From contig NC_135157.1 in the NCBI RefSeq assembly GCF_050948215.1, positions 3,968,001-4,032,000 of the forward strand: a stretch of DNA of 64,000 bases, in the 5' to 3' direction. Of the stretch, positions 23,482 to 33,061 are shown piece after piece. Within the stretch, counting starts at the first letter, position 1, and each line of letters starts with the position of its first letter. The notes under the pieces were generated by a model. The model was not told where the DNA came from. It did not search any database and worked only from the letters and a program-made list of their open reading frames with translations. Source of the DNA: Halictus rubicundus. Lineage: Eukaryota; Arthropoda; Insecta; Hymenoptera; Halictidae. A program made the translations under genes and the position numbers.

Positions 23482-24360
23482 CTCGTTTCGATGTGCTGCA
23501 TACAAATATGACTTTCGTTTTTGGCGGAACATTTGCGAATAACTTTCTTCGTATCACATTGAGTTGAGCCGTCAGATTTCCCGTAGCCAATATCCCCGTC
23601 GAAGTCGTCCGTTTGCAGGGCGATGCAGTTTACACGCTCGAAGTTCGTCAAATCGACGTCGCTCGCGATTGCGAAACGTCGACGGGCGACTCGTCGTTGC
23701 AAAACACTTTCGCCGTTGCTCGAAATAACGCGACGTTTACCTTCCTTTTTCCCCGGGAAACAATAACGTGCTCGCGAGCGTACGTAATAGAGGGACTCTT
23801 GCGACGGACTATCACCTTTTCCGAGAGAATTGAACGCTGCGTATCACAACGCGATCGTGTACGAGAGCATCGTTTAAACAACAAAAAAAAAAAAAAACGA
23901 AAAAAGAAGAAAAATTCGCGGGGAAATCCAACGGCATCTGTTCGCCGGGAGTGAGAGAAACCGAAAAACACCAACCAGATGACAATCGGTTGGTAAAAGT
24001 TGGATGGAATGTCTATCAATCTGTCGGTCTATCTATACGCGCTCCACCGCAGAAAAATATGGAAATCTATTTTCCGGCCGTTTTTCGATACGGACGTAGA
24101 AATGGGAATCGACGCGGGCTTCGCCGAATGTTCGGCCCGTTCTATGTGGGTGTATATGTGTTTTTTTTTTTTTGGGAAAGCGGATCCCCGGCTCTCTTAT
24201 GCAAGATAGTTCCGCGATAGACGTCCGGGGATTATGTTTTCGATACCGGAATTCAACTAACCGTTTCTGTTTCTTTGGCGGATATGTGGATGTACAGATT
24301 GACGTGATGATCCTGATACAAAATTCTCTAGACTGCAGGTCGACGTGTTTCATACGTATG
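23482..24360. other. No gene seen: GC-rich block
   Basis: Unique-looking GC-rich DNA with an A-rich tract at about 23880-23915 and a T-run at about 24160-24171. Overlapping open frames on both strands without domain content. Confidence 0.5.
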
Positions 24361-24362
24361 TA

Positions 24363-25210
24363 CAGTTGCTCCAAAAAGTATTGGCTCAGTATATTCCAAA
24401 AATTGTTAATATTTGAACTGTTATAATTTCGTAAGAAATTAAAATAGTTTAGTTTCTTTTAACCCTTTGCACTCGAAGCTGTTTTAAAACCATTTCTTCC
24501 GACCCAGAATATTTCCATTGTAAATAATTTATTTCCTTTTATGCGTATGACATCTATTACTCGTACTTACAACACTGAAATTTTTATGAATTTCTTAGAT
24601 ACCCATATAGTGTAAAAATTGTTTTAAATAATAGTGTAGCAATTTTTAGTGGCGCCTTAAAGTCGCCATTCGAGTGATAAGGGTTAACATGTTTCTGTAT
24701 GATGCAACAGATGCAAAATCAAAGATTCTATTTTCTCAGAAGTGCTGCAAATTGAAATGTCTCCAAAAACATTTACAAATTTTTTTTTCATAAACGAATG
24801 GACCACAGGTTTGAAGATTGAACCTTGCCCGTTACAACGATATTTAAAAACTTCACGTACGATTTTTTGGGACCGTTTTATTCAGCTTTGAATGAGAGGT
24901 ATACTGCCGCACTTTACAGTAATACAAAGGCCTTCACCTGATTGAACTCGTGCTCCATTTTTTTTTATAAAGCACGTGAAAAAAATTATATGTCAAGTTT
25001 TACAGAATTGTTAACAAGGGGTATCTTCAATCTTCGTACTTATGATAACTTTCATAAAGAAAAAGATGTTGCTATGTTTTTAGAGACATTTAAATTTGTA
25101 GCATTTTCTCCAAGTCGCTATGTCATGCAAAAACATCTTGGAAAAAAATGAACGATGTATTGTGAAAATAGAGGCTTCAATTTTTGTATCAAAATATTAA
25201 AAATATCTTT
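24363..25210 (+). mobile_element. Foldback element family J, copy J2, interrupted
   Basis: It starts after TA with CAGTTGCTCCAAAAAGTATT and aligns along its length with J1 at 15094-15904. Examples are TTTGAACTGTTATAATTTCG, the GAAGATTGAACC/CGTTACAACGATATTTAAAAAC region, and inverse arms ending near ATAGAGGCTTCAA at 25180. The right terminus is not identifiable. A TTAA-flanked MITE (K1) sits inside. Confidence 0.75.
24463..24683 (+). mobile_element. piggyBac-like MITE family K, copy K1
   Basis: Flanked by TTAA at 24459-24462 and 24684-24687. The left end is CCCTTTGCACTCGAAGC, the right end (inverse) CCCTTATCACTCGAATGGCG. Strict TTAA plus CCC termini are the hallmark of piggyBac-type transposition. 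It is 221 bp, non-coding and inserted in J2. A second copy lies at 38975-39214 in the opposite orientation. Confidence 0.88.
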
Positions 25211-26337
25211 ATGTTAGTATTTGAAATTGGTGCAAAATTGAATCATGAATAAAATATTGTAACAGAGGTAGAATATTCATCTTCTCTCAAGGTAGAATAC
25301 ATGTGAGAACACGTGCTGCTAGAGATATTTTAGACCCTGTCCGAATAAATACATAAATAATGATTTAAAAAAAAAGATGGTTTCATTGTTACAATTCTGC
25401 TCGTCACCGGAAACGCGCGGATGTCCGTTCATTCCGACGCTTCACATCGCGACGAAATCAAACAGCGAAATCTGTCACAATGTTCCGGGACCCTTTGTGT
25501 TTCTCGCCGATATTTCCGTAATTCCTTTATTATCAATTTCCTCGAATTCCGGCCACATCAAAGCGGACCATTTCCATAATCGAACCAGAAAAATACAATT
25601 CCCCGATTCAATCAAATATGCGAGTCCACTCTAAATGGCACGGTTGGCGGTGAATATCCACACGGATAAAATCGCGAACTAATACGCGCCGTCGACTGCG
25701 AAATCGTTCCTAATTACTCGATATTGGGGTGAAGGGGAGTGGGTGAGGGGGGCAGTTCTGAAATTAGAGAACCGTATCGAAACCGTTGAACGTTTTCAAT
25801 CGGGGTCCCCCTAAAGATGTCGGGAACAGTTTCCGGGCGTGTTCGATCGGCGGCCAAATGAATTCCCACATTTTCCGAGTATTTATTTTCGCCGTAGTCC
25901 CGCGAATGGACTATTGGGATGCAATTACATTACGCCCGGTGATATTCTTCCGGCAGAGATGGAAACGGGAACGAGCCGGGGAGAGGCGCTCGCGCAATTT
26001 CCGCCATAACCGTTCGACGTTAAACGCAACGCGTGTAACCGTTGCATGCATTATAGGAAATGTAATCACGTTTTTAGCCGCCTCCGCCGCCGCCAACCGA
26101 AGCGACGTCCCCGCGGCGAACACGGAACTGCCGCGTCTCGACGAGGAACCTAATTAAACTAATTTGATTTCGGCGCCTCGCGGGTCGATCGAACCCGCCC
26201 GGATCAAAATTCCGCTAATTGCGCGAAACCGGCGATTTGTTTGCGTTGTCGACCTGCGTCGTCGAAGGAAAGTGCAATTCTGTTACCTGGATCGGTTCGA
26301 TCGTTCGCGAATATTTTTATTATTCGAAGCAGAGGTC
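25211..26337. other. No gene seen: GC-rich unique block
   Basis: From 25380 to 26320 the sequence is CpG-rich and non-repetitive within the window. Open frames overlap on both strands (for example 25786-26157 plus against 25911-26123 minus). No domain was recognised. Confidence 0.45.
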
Positions 26338-26455
26338 AGATGAAATTAAATATCTAGGTTCTCATCTCCATAGGCGACTTGCAAGCGGGGGCAAAATTAA
26401 GTGGACAAAAACTTCTTTAAAATTGGACCAAACTACTCGAGTCTTTTTGTTATGT
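26338..26455 (+). pseudogene. Possible non-LTR reverse transcriptase fragment (Jockey type)
   Basis: The plus-strand frame reads SDEIKYLGSHLHRRL, then about 25 residues ending WTKTSLKLDQTT. The order of a KYLG motif, two residues, RRL and a downstream K/L-rich stretch resembles the region just after the catalytic domain of Jockey-clade reverse transcriptases (KYLG..LDRRL). Only about 40 residues are visible, without the YADD motif, poly(A) tail or target duplication, so the call is tentative. Confidence 0.4.
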
Positions 26456-26774
26456 TAGGATTAATTTACTAGGTAATGTGTACATAACATTTTTTTGAAA
26501 TTGCTATTGCTCGGAGTTTGGTAGTAAAAAGTAAAAGTTACGATTTTCAAATTTTTTATCTACGCCTATAATGAAGATTTAAAATATTTCTTTTGTAGAC
26601 CCGTGTAGGTAAACATACATGCACAAAGCTTAATTGAATTCGGTTTAAAATTAAAATACTGAAACGCTAGATAGAACCTTTGTAAAACTGGATCAAAGAC
26701 CATTGTTATTAAAGCGTTAAGAGGAACTGTTATATAATGATGAAGTTAGTAAAATATTATCTCAATTTGTTTTT
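26456..26774. other. No gene seen
   Basis: AT-rich DNA leading up to a family H MITE; nothing recognised. Confidence 0.5.
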
Positions 26775-26782
26775 TTTATCCG

Positions 26783-26991
26783 TAGACTGCGGATTTTGTG
26801 CACTTATGACAAAAATAAGTACATACAAAAATACAATACAAAATGATGAATACATTGAAGGCATTTACAAATACTGCTACATCATTTTCGACTCACTGAA
26901 ATTGTAAAGAAAAAACATGAATGTCTATGTAGTTCCTATGTATTGCAATTAATACAGACAATTTCTATTTTGCATGAAGATCCGCAGTCTA
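26783..26991 (+). mobile_element. hAT-like MITE family H, copy H4
   Basis: Left end TAGACTGCGGATTTTGTGCA, right end TGCATGAAGATCCGCAGTCTA (last 19 bases are the TIR). The flanks TTTATCCG (26775-26782) and ATTATCGG (26992-26999) agree at 6 of 8 positions. 209 bp, non-coding. Confidence 0.88.
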
Positions 26992-27081
26992 ATTATCGGT
27001 CTTTATACATACAATATTTTACCACGTACAATTTATACTCTTTGTAAAATTTCTTTCATTTAATTTAAATTCCATGCATAC

Positions 27082-27741
27082 AGTGGCGGACAAAAGAAAA
27101 TTAATTGTTCGTGTTTCTGTCTATGAGCATTGGTAACTTTGCTACTACATAATTTCTGAAATATTAATAATATTTATATTTAATTTAGGGCATTTCCCAA
27201 CACATTATACTACAAGCATCTGTCTTTTTCTGTTTAGGTATGTGTCTGCTTTTACACAATGCGTTGACAAGCCACTTTATTCTGCGCGTCCAGCGGATAA
27301 AAGTAAGTTTAAAATCTTATACATTGTAATAATTTTGATTAATAAGGAACACCAAAAAAATCTCCATAGAAGTTTTATTCTTGTTATAAGAAATAAAGAT
27401 CTATGAAATAGATGAAACAAGTTAAAAATATATTTCATTTATGCCAGATAGTTAAATAGTTTTCCAAAATGGTTACTGTATTGGCCTCGTGCAGTAAAAA
27501 TTCAAATGAATAATTCGAACTACATTGAATCTGAAATAATTGTTCAGGCTGTTCAAAATGTTTGCACTTCTATGATACTAAATATTTCTTATTACTCGAG
27601 TAGTATTCTTATCACAACCAATCATCGTAATTTTTTGCTTTAGCTTGACTTTTCTGTTACCTCAAGGGTACGTCATACTGTCAAGAATATTGATAGAAAC
27701 AATTCTTCACTACTATTTTCATTCCTCGCCCAAGTGATTAG
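27082..27741. other. No gene seen; solitary Tc1-like terminus
   Basis: TACAGTGGCGGACAAAAGAA at 27080 looks like a Tc1/mariner-type left terminus, but no matching right end was found. The rest is AT-rich unique-looking DNA. Confidence 0.45.
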
Positions 27742-27916
27742 TATTAATCGGTTTTCCATGTGCAAAGCCTAAAAGAAACCTAAGATAACATCTGTCAGCA
27801 CGAGCACTTACTCACTTTGTCCTGGATCAATGTCTTTACCGAGCAATTAAATTCCTGCGCTCGCTTGCGCGAAGTAGGCTATCAAACCGTAAATTTGCAT
27901 AAATATCCGCAGTCTC
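27742..27916 (+). mobile_element. hAT-like MITE family H, degraded copy H5
   Basis: The right end GCATAAATATCCGCAGTCTC is clear. The left end (TATTAATCGGTTTTCCATGT) is recognisable mainly through spacing and the flanks GTGATTAG (27734-27741) and CTGATTAC (27917-27924), which agree at 6 of 8. Confidence 0.6.
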
Positions 27917-27924
27917 CTGATTAC

Positions 27925-28306
27925 AAAGTGAAACTCGATAACCCCACCGCGCCGGTGAGTGATTTACGAGTTTGCAAGTGAATTCGGGGTGGCAGCTAGT
28001 GTAACACGAGAAGATCAAAACTATGTAATTCGAGGCGTCAGAGAAGTTTCTAGTTATGGTTTAGTCCGGGATTCGCCAAGTTGCGACGCTCGTTCTCTAC
28101 GAAAGAAAACAGTGGTGCAAACCGGTAGGCTCTATGGCGTGCCACGAACGCGAATGCCTACGATTGGTTCGTGCTCGCGGCACTTCATAATTTATCTTTT
28201 CTTGCCTTGGAGTTATTTTAATTCTTATCGGTTCATCTGGCACGAAGCGAGCGAGCAATAGTAGTCAGCGGACCGCGGCGGCGCATGATCTCGCAGTCGC
28301 GCGATT
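27925..28306. other. No gene seen
   Basis: Mixed-composition unique-looking DNA. A 100-codon plus-strand open frame (27959-28261) shows no domain. Confidence 0.45.
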
Positions 28307-28449
28307 TATGAAATAATCGTGGTGTGGTGGCCGGTTCAAATTCAATCTCCCTGCATTCATCGACCGATTTTGCAATCGAGTCCCGTCTCGTCCATTTCTT
28401 GGCTACTTTATCGACGGCTGTCCCCAATGACGTGGATTTACTGTTAGTA
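28307..28449 (+). repeat. Copy 1 of a ~145-bp dispersed duplicate (S1)
   Basis: The block from TTATGAAATAATCGTG to GTGGATTTACT matches 29717-29865, most strongly around CGAGTCCCGTC and TTTCTTGGCTA, in the same orientation. Between the copies lies 1.27 kb made up almost entirely of transposon-derived sequence. Confidence 0.75.
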
Positions 28450-28486
28450 ATATTAAATCAATATTATTGATATAAACAGTTATTAG

Positions 28487-28684
28487 TCGACTGCGGATCT
28501 TTATACAAAATAAATATTTGCATTGATTGCAACACAAAGGAGCGAGACAAAAATTCCTTTCTTCTTTTCATTATTTTATTAGGATCAAACCAATACGTCG
28601 GCGCCCTTAAATCTTTTTAATACATCCTCCGCTTGAAACTGTGCTTACCCATTTTTGTCATAACTGCATAAAGTCCACAGTCTA
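28487..28684 (+). mobile_element. hAT-like MITE family H, copy H6
   Basis: Left end TCGACTGCGGATCTTTATAC, right end GCATAAAGTCCACAGTCTA. The flanks GTTATTAG (28479-28486) and GTTATTAA (28685-28692) agree at 7 of 8. 198 bp, non-coding. Confidence 0.88.
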
Positions 28685-28765
28685 GTTATTAACTAAAACG
28701 TTGTAGGTTCTTTATATTATTAAAAACAATGAAGATAGATCAAACTCCTTTTTTTTTACATAATA

Positions 28766-29209
28766 CCGGGTGAATCACGAATCGTGACCAGGAGAGATTA
28801 CTCTGTTATTAGCAGTCCGATCGAAAATGTTTTTATGAGATATAGCATGGTTTCAAGAGAGCTTGCACGTGAGTATAGCAAGTTTTTTGTCAACTACTTT
28901 GTTCATAATTTTTTAAGGTCACCTTCAATTTTTTGCAAATACGCCTGTAATTTTTGTACACCTATCTGTTAAAGGATTTCAAGACGAATTCGGTAAATAT
29001 CATAACAAAGTTTTAACTTAATCTAAGCGATGTCCAAAATTGTGTCCGCCAGTTGAATTTAGGTGAATAAACGAGTGTTTAGCACTTTCTATGACCTCTG
29101 CGCTGATAGCTGAGCATGCATCTACAATTCTCTGTCGCATATCTTCCGGCGTTGAAGGACTGCTAATAACAGAGTAATCTCTACTGGTCATGATTCGTGA
29201 TTCACCCTG
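28766..29209 (-). mobile_element. TA-flanked DDE transposon, internally deleted (element N)
   Basis: The inverted termini CMGGGTGAATCACGAATC continue TGACCAG, then GAGATTACTCTGTTATTAGC, for about 52 bp on both sides. TA lies on both flanks (28764-28765 and 29210-29211). The minus strand keeps only the C-terminal codons of a transposase. At 444 bp, most of the gene is gone; it is a deletion derivative that kept both ends. Confidence 0.9.
29018..29158 (-). pseudogene. Transposase C-terminal fragment in element N
   Basis: The minus-strand frame of 46 codons to a TAA stop includes STPEDMRQRIVDACSAIS, followed by about 26 residues ending in a GGHNFGHRL-type stretch. The pattern of a MRQRI..AC..I segment followed by a terminal GGH.FEH-like motif is common at the C-terminus of insect Tc1/mariner-type (IS630 superfamily) transposases. 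The catalytic DDE core is absent, so the fragment is not functional. Family placement is by recall of that pattern, not by a search. Confidence 0.65.
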
Positions 29210-29285
29210 TATATGTTCCTCAAAAGACTACAAATGGTAATGAAAACGTAACTAAGTGTGTATTTGAACATAATAATTCTGATTA

Positions 29286-29525
29286 CAGTCTTGTCTCGAT
29301 ATATGTCGCAAACACCTGGCTGATAAAAGTCGCAGAACTATCTCCACTACCGCACAGTGTACCCCTTTAGCGGCCTCGAAGCTCGAGAGTCCTCGAACGT
29401 CGAGGAGTGTAAACATAACATGGGTCGGATATAGGATGATCAGCGTGGACCAAAGAATAGTATCTCCTATACGATATATGTCGCTGGCAAGACCCGTGTT
29501 GTTGACATATGTCGAGAAAACACTG
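29286..29525 (+). mobile_element. TA-flanked MITE family A, copy A4
   Basis: Left end CAGTCTTGTCTCGATATATG, right end (inverse) CAGTGTTTTCTCGACATATG, TA on both sides. The family core is present, with an extra internal segment around 29430-29470 that includes CAAAGAATAGTATCT, a word also seen at about 45957. 240 bp, non-coding. Confidence 0.87.
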
Positions 29526-29544
29526 TACTGAGATAACAATCCTA

Positions 29545-29715
29545 TAATAACCGTAAAATAACGATTGTATAGCAATGAGCTTGACCTCATTTTAAAGCTT
29601 AAATATTCTACTTTCGCACAAAATTATTTGCTTTCCTTTAAGATATTTTTACACGATTTAGCAGATGAGAAACTGACGATTCACTTCTCCTCAGAAATGC
29701 TATGAATTGAAGTCT
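29545..29715 (+). repeat. Family J fragment (J3)
   Basis: It aligns with the left arm of J1: TCATTTTAAAGCT, then TCTACTTTCGCA, GATGAGAAACTGA and GCTATGAATTGAAGTCTC. It lies directly after A4 and directly before S2, with no termini of its own. Confidence 0.6.
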
Positions 29716-29716
29716 C

Positions 29717-29865
29717 TTATGAAATAATCGTGATGGCACGAATTCAGTGTCTGCGTGCATTGATCGGCAACGGATTTTGCAACCGAGTCCCGTCTTGTCC
29801 CTTTCTTGGCTATTTTATCGATGGCTGTCCGCAACAACACGGATTTACTTTTAATTTCGATCCCT
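29717..29865 (+). repeat. Copy 2 of a ~145-bp dispersed duplicate (S2)
   Basis: Same orientation as S1 at 28307. The best match is from GATTTTGCAA through GAGTCCCGTC and TTCTTGGCTA to CGGATTTACT. Both copies contain a short minus-strand frame with the shared residues DKVAKK/DKIAKK and TRRDS, but too little to call coding. Confidence 0.7.
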
Positions 29866-30559
29866 CCGTGCTCCTCGACGAAGCCAGTTCGCGGACAGTC
29901 GGCAACCAACCGGCAAATATTTGATCGTTCGTTCGATTAGCGGTCCGAGTAAACAGCGGCCCCGTTGAGCATCGATTAAAAGAGAATAGTTGATTTGCTG
30001 TTCCTCACGAGCCGCTGAATGGGAGCTTTGATCGGCCGCGAGCCGCGCGATAGTTCTAATGGAAACTAATGATACTTAATGTGGCTGGCACCGGCGAATG
30101 TTTACTTTCATTCACCGCTCGATCCTTAATCACGGCTACGGACTTCGCCTGCCTCGGGCTCCGGTGATTAGCCTGGAAAATCTATGGAACTCTGTTTCTC
30201 CTATTCATAGATTAAGTCAAGTGCTTCGCCACGATCCGAGTCCGTATCAAACTCCTATGACCATTGTCGTTAATGCCTGGCTGCTTTGTCGACCGTTATT
30301 CCTCGAATGGGAGTACACCATGGATACACGATGGTATTCGAATATTTCTCCGGTCAGACTTCTTTAATCAACTTTTACTCCGTGACGTTATTTTACTTAA
30401 CGACCACTCTACATCGTCGATTTCTTTTCTATACGAACAATATTATACATTTTTATAGCTGTTTTCTAGTTCTAGAAAGTAATCTGATCATCTGATCACG
30501 TGTAATCAATTTTACAAAATTCATCAGAGTCAGTACGGTGCATGGGCGTCAACCCTGAA
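29866..30559. other. No gene seen: unique block
   Basis: GC-rich at first, then AT-rich. Not repeated elsewhere in the window and no domain recognised. Confidence 0.45.
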
Positions 30560-31414
30560 GGGTTAAGGGCTTGTTTAGTATATCTAGTTCTGAGAGATGT
30601 GATATAAAAAGTATTAGACCTATGGAATTTCGTATTAGATCCTGAAGATTCAGCACAGTACAAGAACTTGAGAGTTTCGACATAAATAGTGGACGCCAGA
30701 GATTCGTTGCAGAAAGTTGCAGGATTGAACGTCACAATTTTAAGGATAGAGAATCCGAGAGACCGAATATAGAGGATATAAGAGTGATATAGGAAGCAGC
30801 AAAACTGATAGATTCGACAGAGAAGCTATAAAAGAATAGAAACCCCATGCCGAAGACTCGAGAGACTCGTTGCGCAGAGTTCCAAACACAAAAGACTCAA
30901 TATAAAGATTCAATACCAAGTCCAAGAGGTTCGATACAGAGGATTGGTAGCTAACACGGATTTAAATGGTCCAAGAGATTCGCCGTAGAGTATCAAAGCC
31001 CAGAGACCTGAACCAAAACCTTGTACACTTGATACAGACGGCGCTACAGTGATTTCTTTATATATGTCGCCAAGGTCTCAATGATAAACGTCGCGGAATT
31101 ATCCCCACTACCACGGGGCATACCCCGTGAGGGGTCACGAAGCTCGAGACGCCTGGGACGCCGAGAAGTGTAGACATAACACGGCTCGGGTATGTCTCCT
31201 GGACGATACAAGACGCTGGCAAGACCCGTGTTGTTGACATATATCGAGAATTCACTGTATCTTGAGAAACTGTGTACAGAAGTTTCTGTGTGAGCTAAGT
31301 TGCCAGGCAGAGTAGCAGCACCACTAAGCCAGATAAAGAGGACATTGGAAATGGCAGAAGGTGCCAGAATTGATGGATCGAATGCAGAGAGTACCAAATC
31401 TTGAAGACACTCTT
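30560..31414 (+). repeat. Decayed purine-rich minisatellite
   Basis: Words such as GAGAGATTCG, GAGAGACTCG, GAGGTTCGATACAGAG, CAGAGATTCGTTGCAGA and AGAGATTCGCCGTAGAG recur about every 25-27 bp or at twice that spacing through the whole block. The units are strongly diverged. MITE A3 is inserted at 31047 and the Tc1-like element immediately follows the array's right end. Confidence 0.6.
31047..31257 (+). mobile_element. TA-flanked MITE family A, copy A3
   Basis: Left end CAGTGATTTCTTTATATATG and right end (inverse) CAGTGAATTCTCGATATATG, each bordered by TA (31045-31046, 31258-31259). The core is complete over 211 bp. It is the best preserved copy of the family in the window and sits inside the decayed minisatellite. 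Confidence 0.92.
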
Positions 31415-31415
31415 A

Positions 31416-33059
31416 CAGTGACCGGCATAATAAAGTGACCATCCTATATCGTATGCAGAATATCTTGAAACTAATGTTTTTAATGAAAAAGGATCCCTAC
31501 TACTGGGCTTTTTTGAAAGGTTTACTGTCACATCAAAGGTTTGTTACAAAAATTGAACAAGTATTTGCAATAACAAGAACTTTTAACTTTATTTCAACAA
31601 AACAAGCATTTTCATATATGACAAAAAAAGTGACCACTTTGTAAATTTTAATTTGTACTTGAAAAAAAAAATGAAATTTAATATTTAGTATGGCCTCCTT
31701 TGGCCTTAATGACTGCCGCCAATCGTCTGGGCATGCTTTCGACCAGATTATGTAAATGATTTGAATCGAGACTTTCCCAAGCTCGCTGTAGCGCATGGAA
31801 GTAATTATTTTTGTTTGTCACCCCAGTTATGTTTACATTTCTGTCCAAAATCGACCATAAATTTTCGATAGGGTTCAAGTCGGGGGACTGCGGAGGCCAA
31901 TCAAATAGTTTTATGCGGTGGGAAGTGAAAAACTTCTTTGTTTTTTTGGCGGTATGCTTGGGATCGTTGTCTTGTTGTAAAATAAAGTTATTCTCCAAGC
32001 CTAATTGGATCAACGAAACTTCCAAATTCTCACTTAAAATATCGATGTAAGTGTCAGCAGTCATGATTCCATCAATTTTTATTAATTGATCCACGCCTTC
32101 CCAAGAAAAACAGCCCCAGACCATGATATTACCTCCGCCGTGTTTCACTGTTTTCGGAAGGTGGCGATCTTCAAGCTCTTCGCCAGTTTTCCGCCACACA
32201 CGAAGTCGTTGTTTAAGTCCAAGGAGCTCGAATTTACTCTCGTCCGTCCACAGAACTCATTTCCAAAACTCCACGGGATGATTTGCATACTTTTTCGCAA
32301 ATTCGAGTCGCTTTTTCTTATTCCTGTTGCCAATTAATGGGCGCTTACGTGCGAAGCGACTCTGTAAATCTGCTTCCCGCAGTCTCCTGCGTATTGTCCG
32401 GTCAGAAATGGACAGATTGAGGGATTCCCGAAGATTTCTAACAGTTCTCCTCGGATCTTTCTTCACCATTCGTATGATGCGTGCGTCATCACGCCAATTT
32501 GTACTTCGCGGTCTACCACTTCTAGATTGATCAGCCACTGTTCCGGTGTTCAAAAATTTCTGATGAAGTTTCTGGACAGCGTTTTTGCTGACTTCATATT
32601 TCTGAGCGATCTTCCGCTGCGAAACACCGCGCTTACAATCATTTATAATCAGGTTTCGAACCTGATAAGAAATTTGTCGACCAGTCATGTTCACTATCTT
32701 TCTATGTACTGCTATGCTTTGTTCGACGTGTAAGTAATGGACTGTTACTTAGAGGTCGTGGTGTTGTTTACACTTTACGCGCAATAGATCGCGTTTAGAC
32801 ATCGCAATTAAGTAAAGATGCTACAAATCCTTGGGCGGTCACCTTTTTTTGTCATGTACGGAAATGTCTGTTTTATTAAAATAAAGTTATAGGTTCTTGT
32901 TATTGTGCAGATATTCTTTTAATTTTTGTAACAAACCTTTGATATGACAGTAAACCTTTCAAAAAAGCCCAATAGTAGGGCTCCTTTTTCATTAAAAACA
33001 TTAGTTTTAAGATATTCTGCATACAATATAGGATGGTCACTTTATTATGCCGGTCACTG
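31416..33059 (-). mobile_element. Tc1-like element with long IR/DR terminal repeats
   Basis: The ends CAGTGACCGGCATAATAAAG are identical in inverse and flanked by TA (31414-31415, 33060-33061). The terminal inverted repeats extend about 220 bp (31416-31635 and 32837-33059), with only scattered mismatches. Each arm has an outer AAAGTGACC site and a related inner site (AAAGTGACC left, AAAGGTGACC right), an IR/DR layout known from Sleeping Beauty-type Tc1 elements. 1644 bp, one broken transposase gene on the minus strand. Confidence 0.96.
31678..32688 (-). pseudogene. Tc1-family DD34E transposase, broken near the first Asp
   Basis: This is a nuclear cut-and-paste transposase for the surrounding IR/DR element. 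The N-terminal part (ATG at 32688, about 143 codons) has a paired-type helix-turn-helix with KRGVSQRKIAQKY and the GRPRSTN hook. A stop codon at about 32255 (after PVEFWK) and a 4-base deletion close behind it break the frame beside the first catalytic motif (DESKFELLG). The rest is open for 173 codons. It contains the KHGGGNIMVWGCFS motif, the second Asp in QQDNDPKHT (residue 77 of that segment), the Glu in NPIENLW (residue 112), and a natural end at 31678. The spacing of 34 residues fits DD34E. Apart from this one region the protein is well preserved. Confidence 0.94.
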
Positions 33060-33061
33060 TA

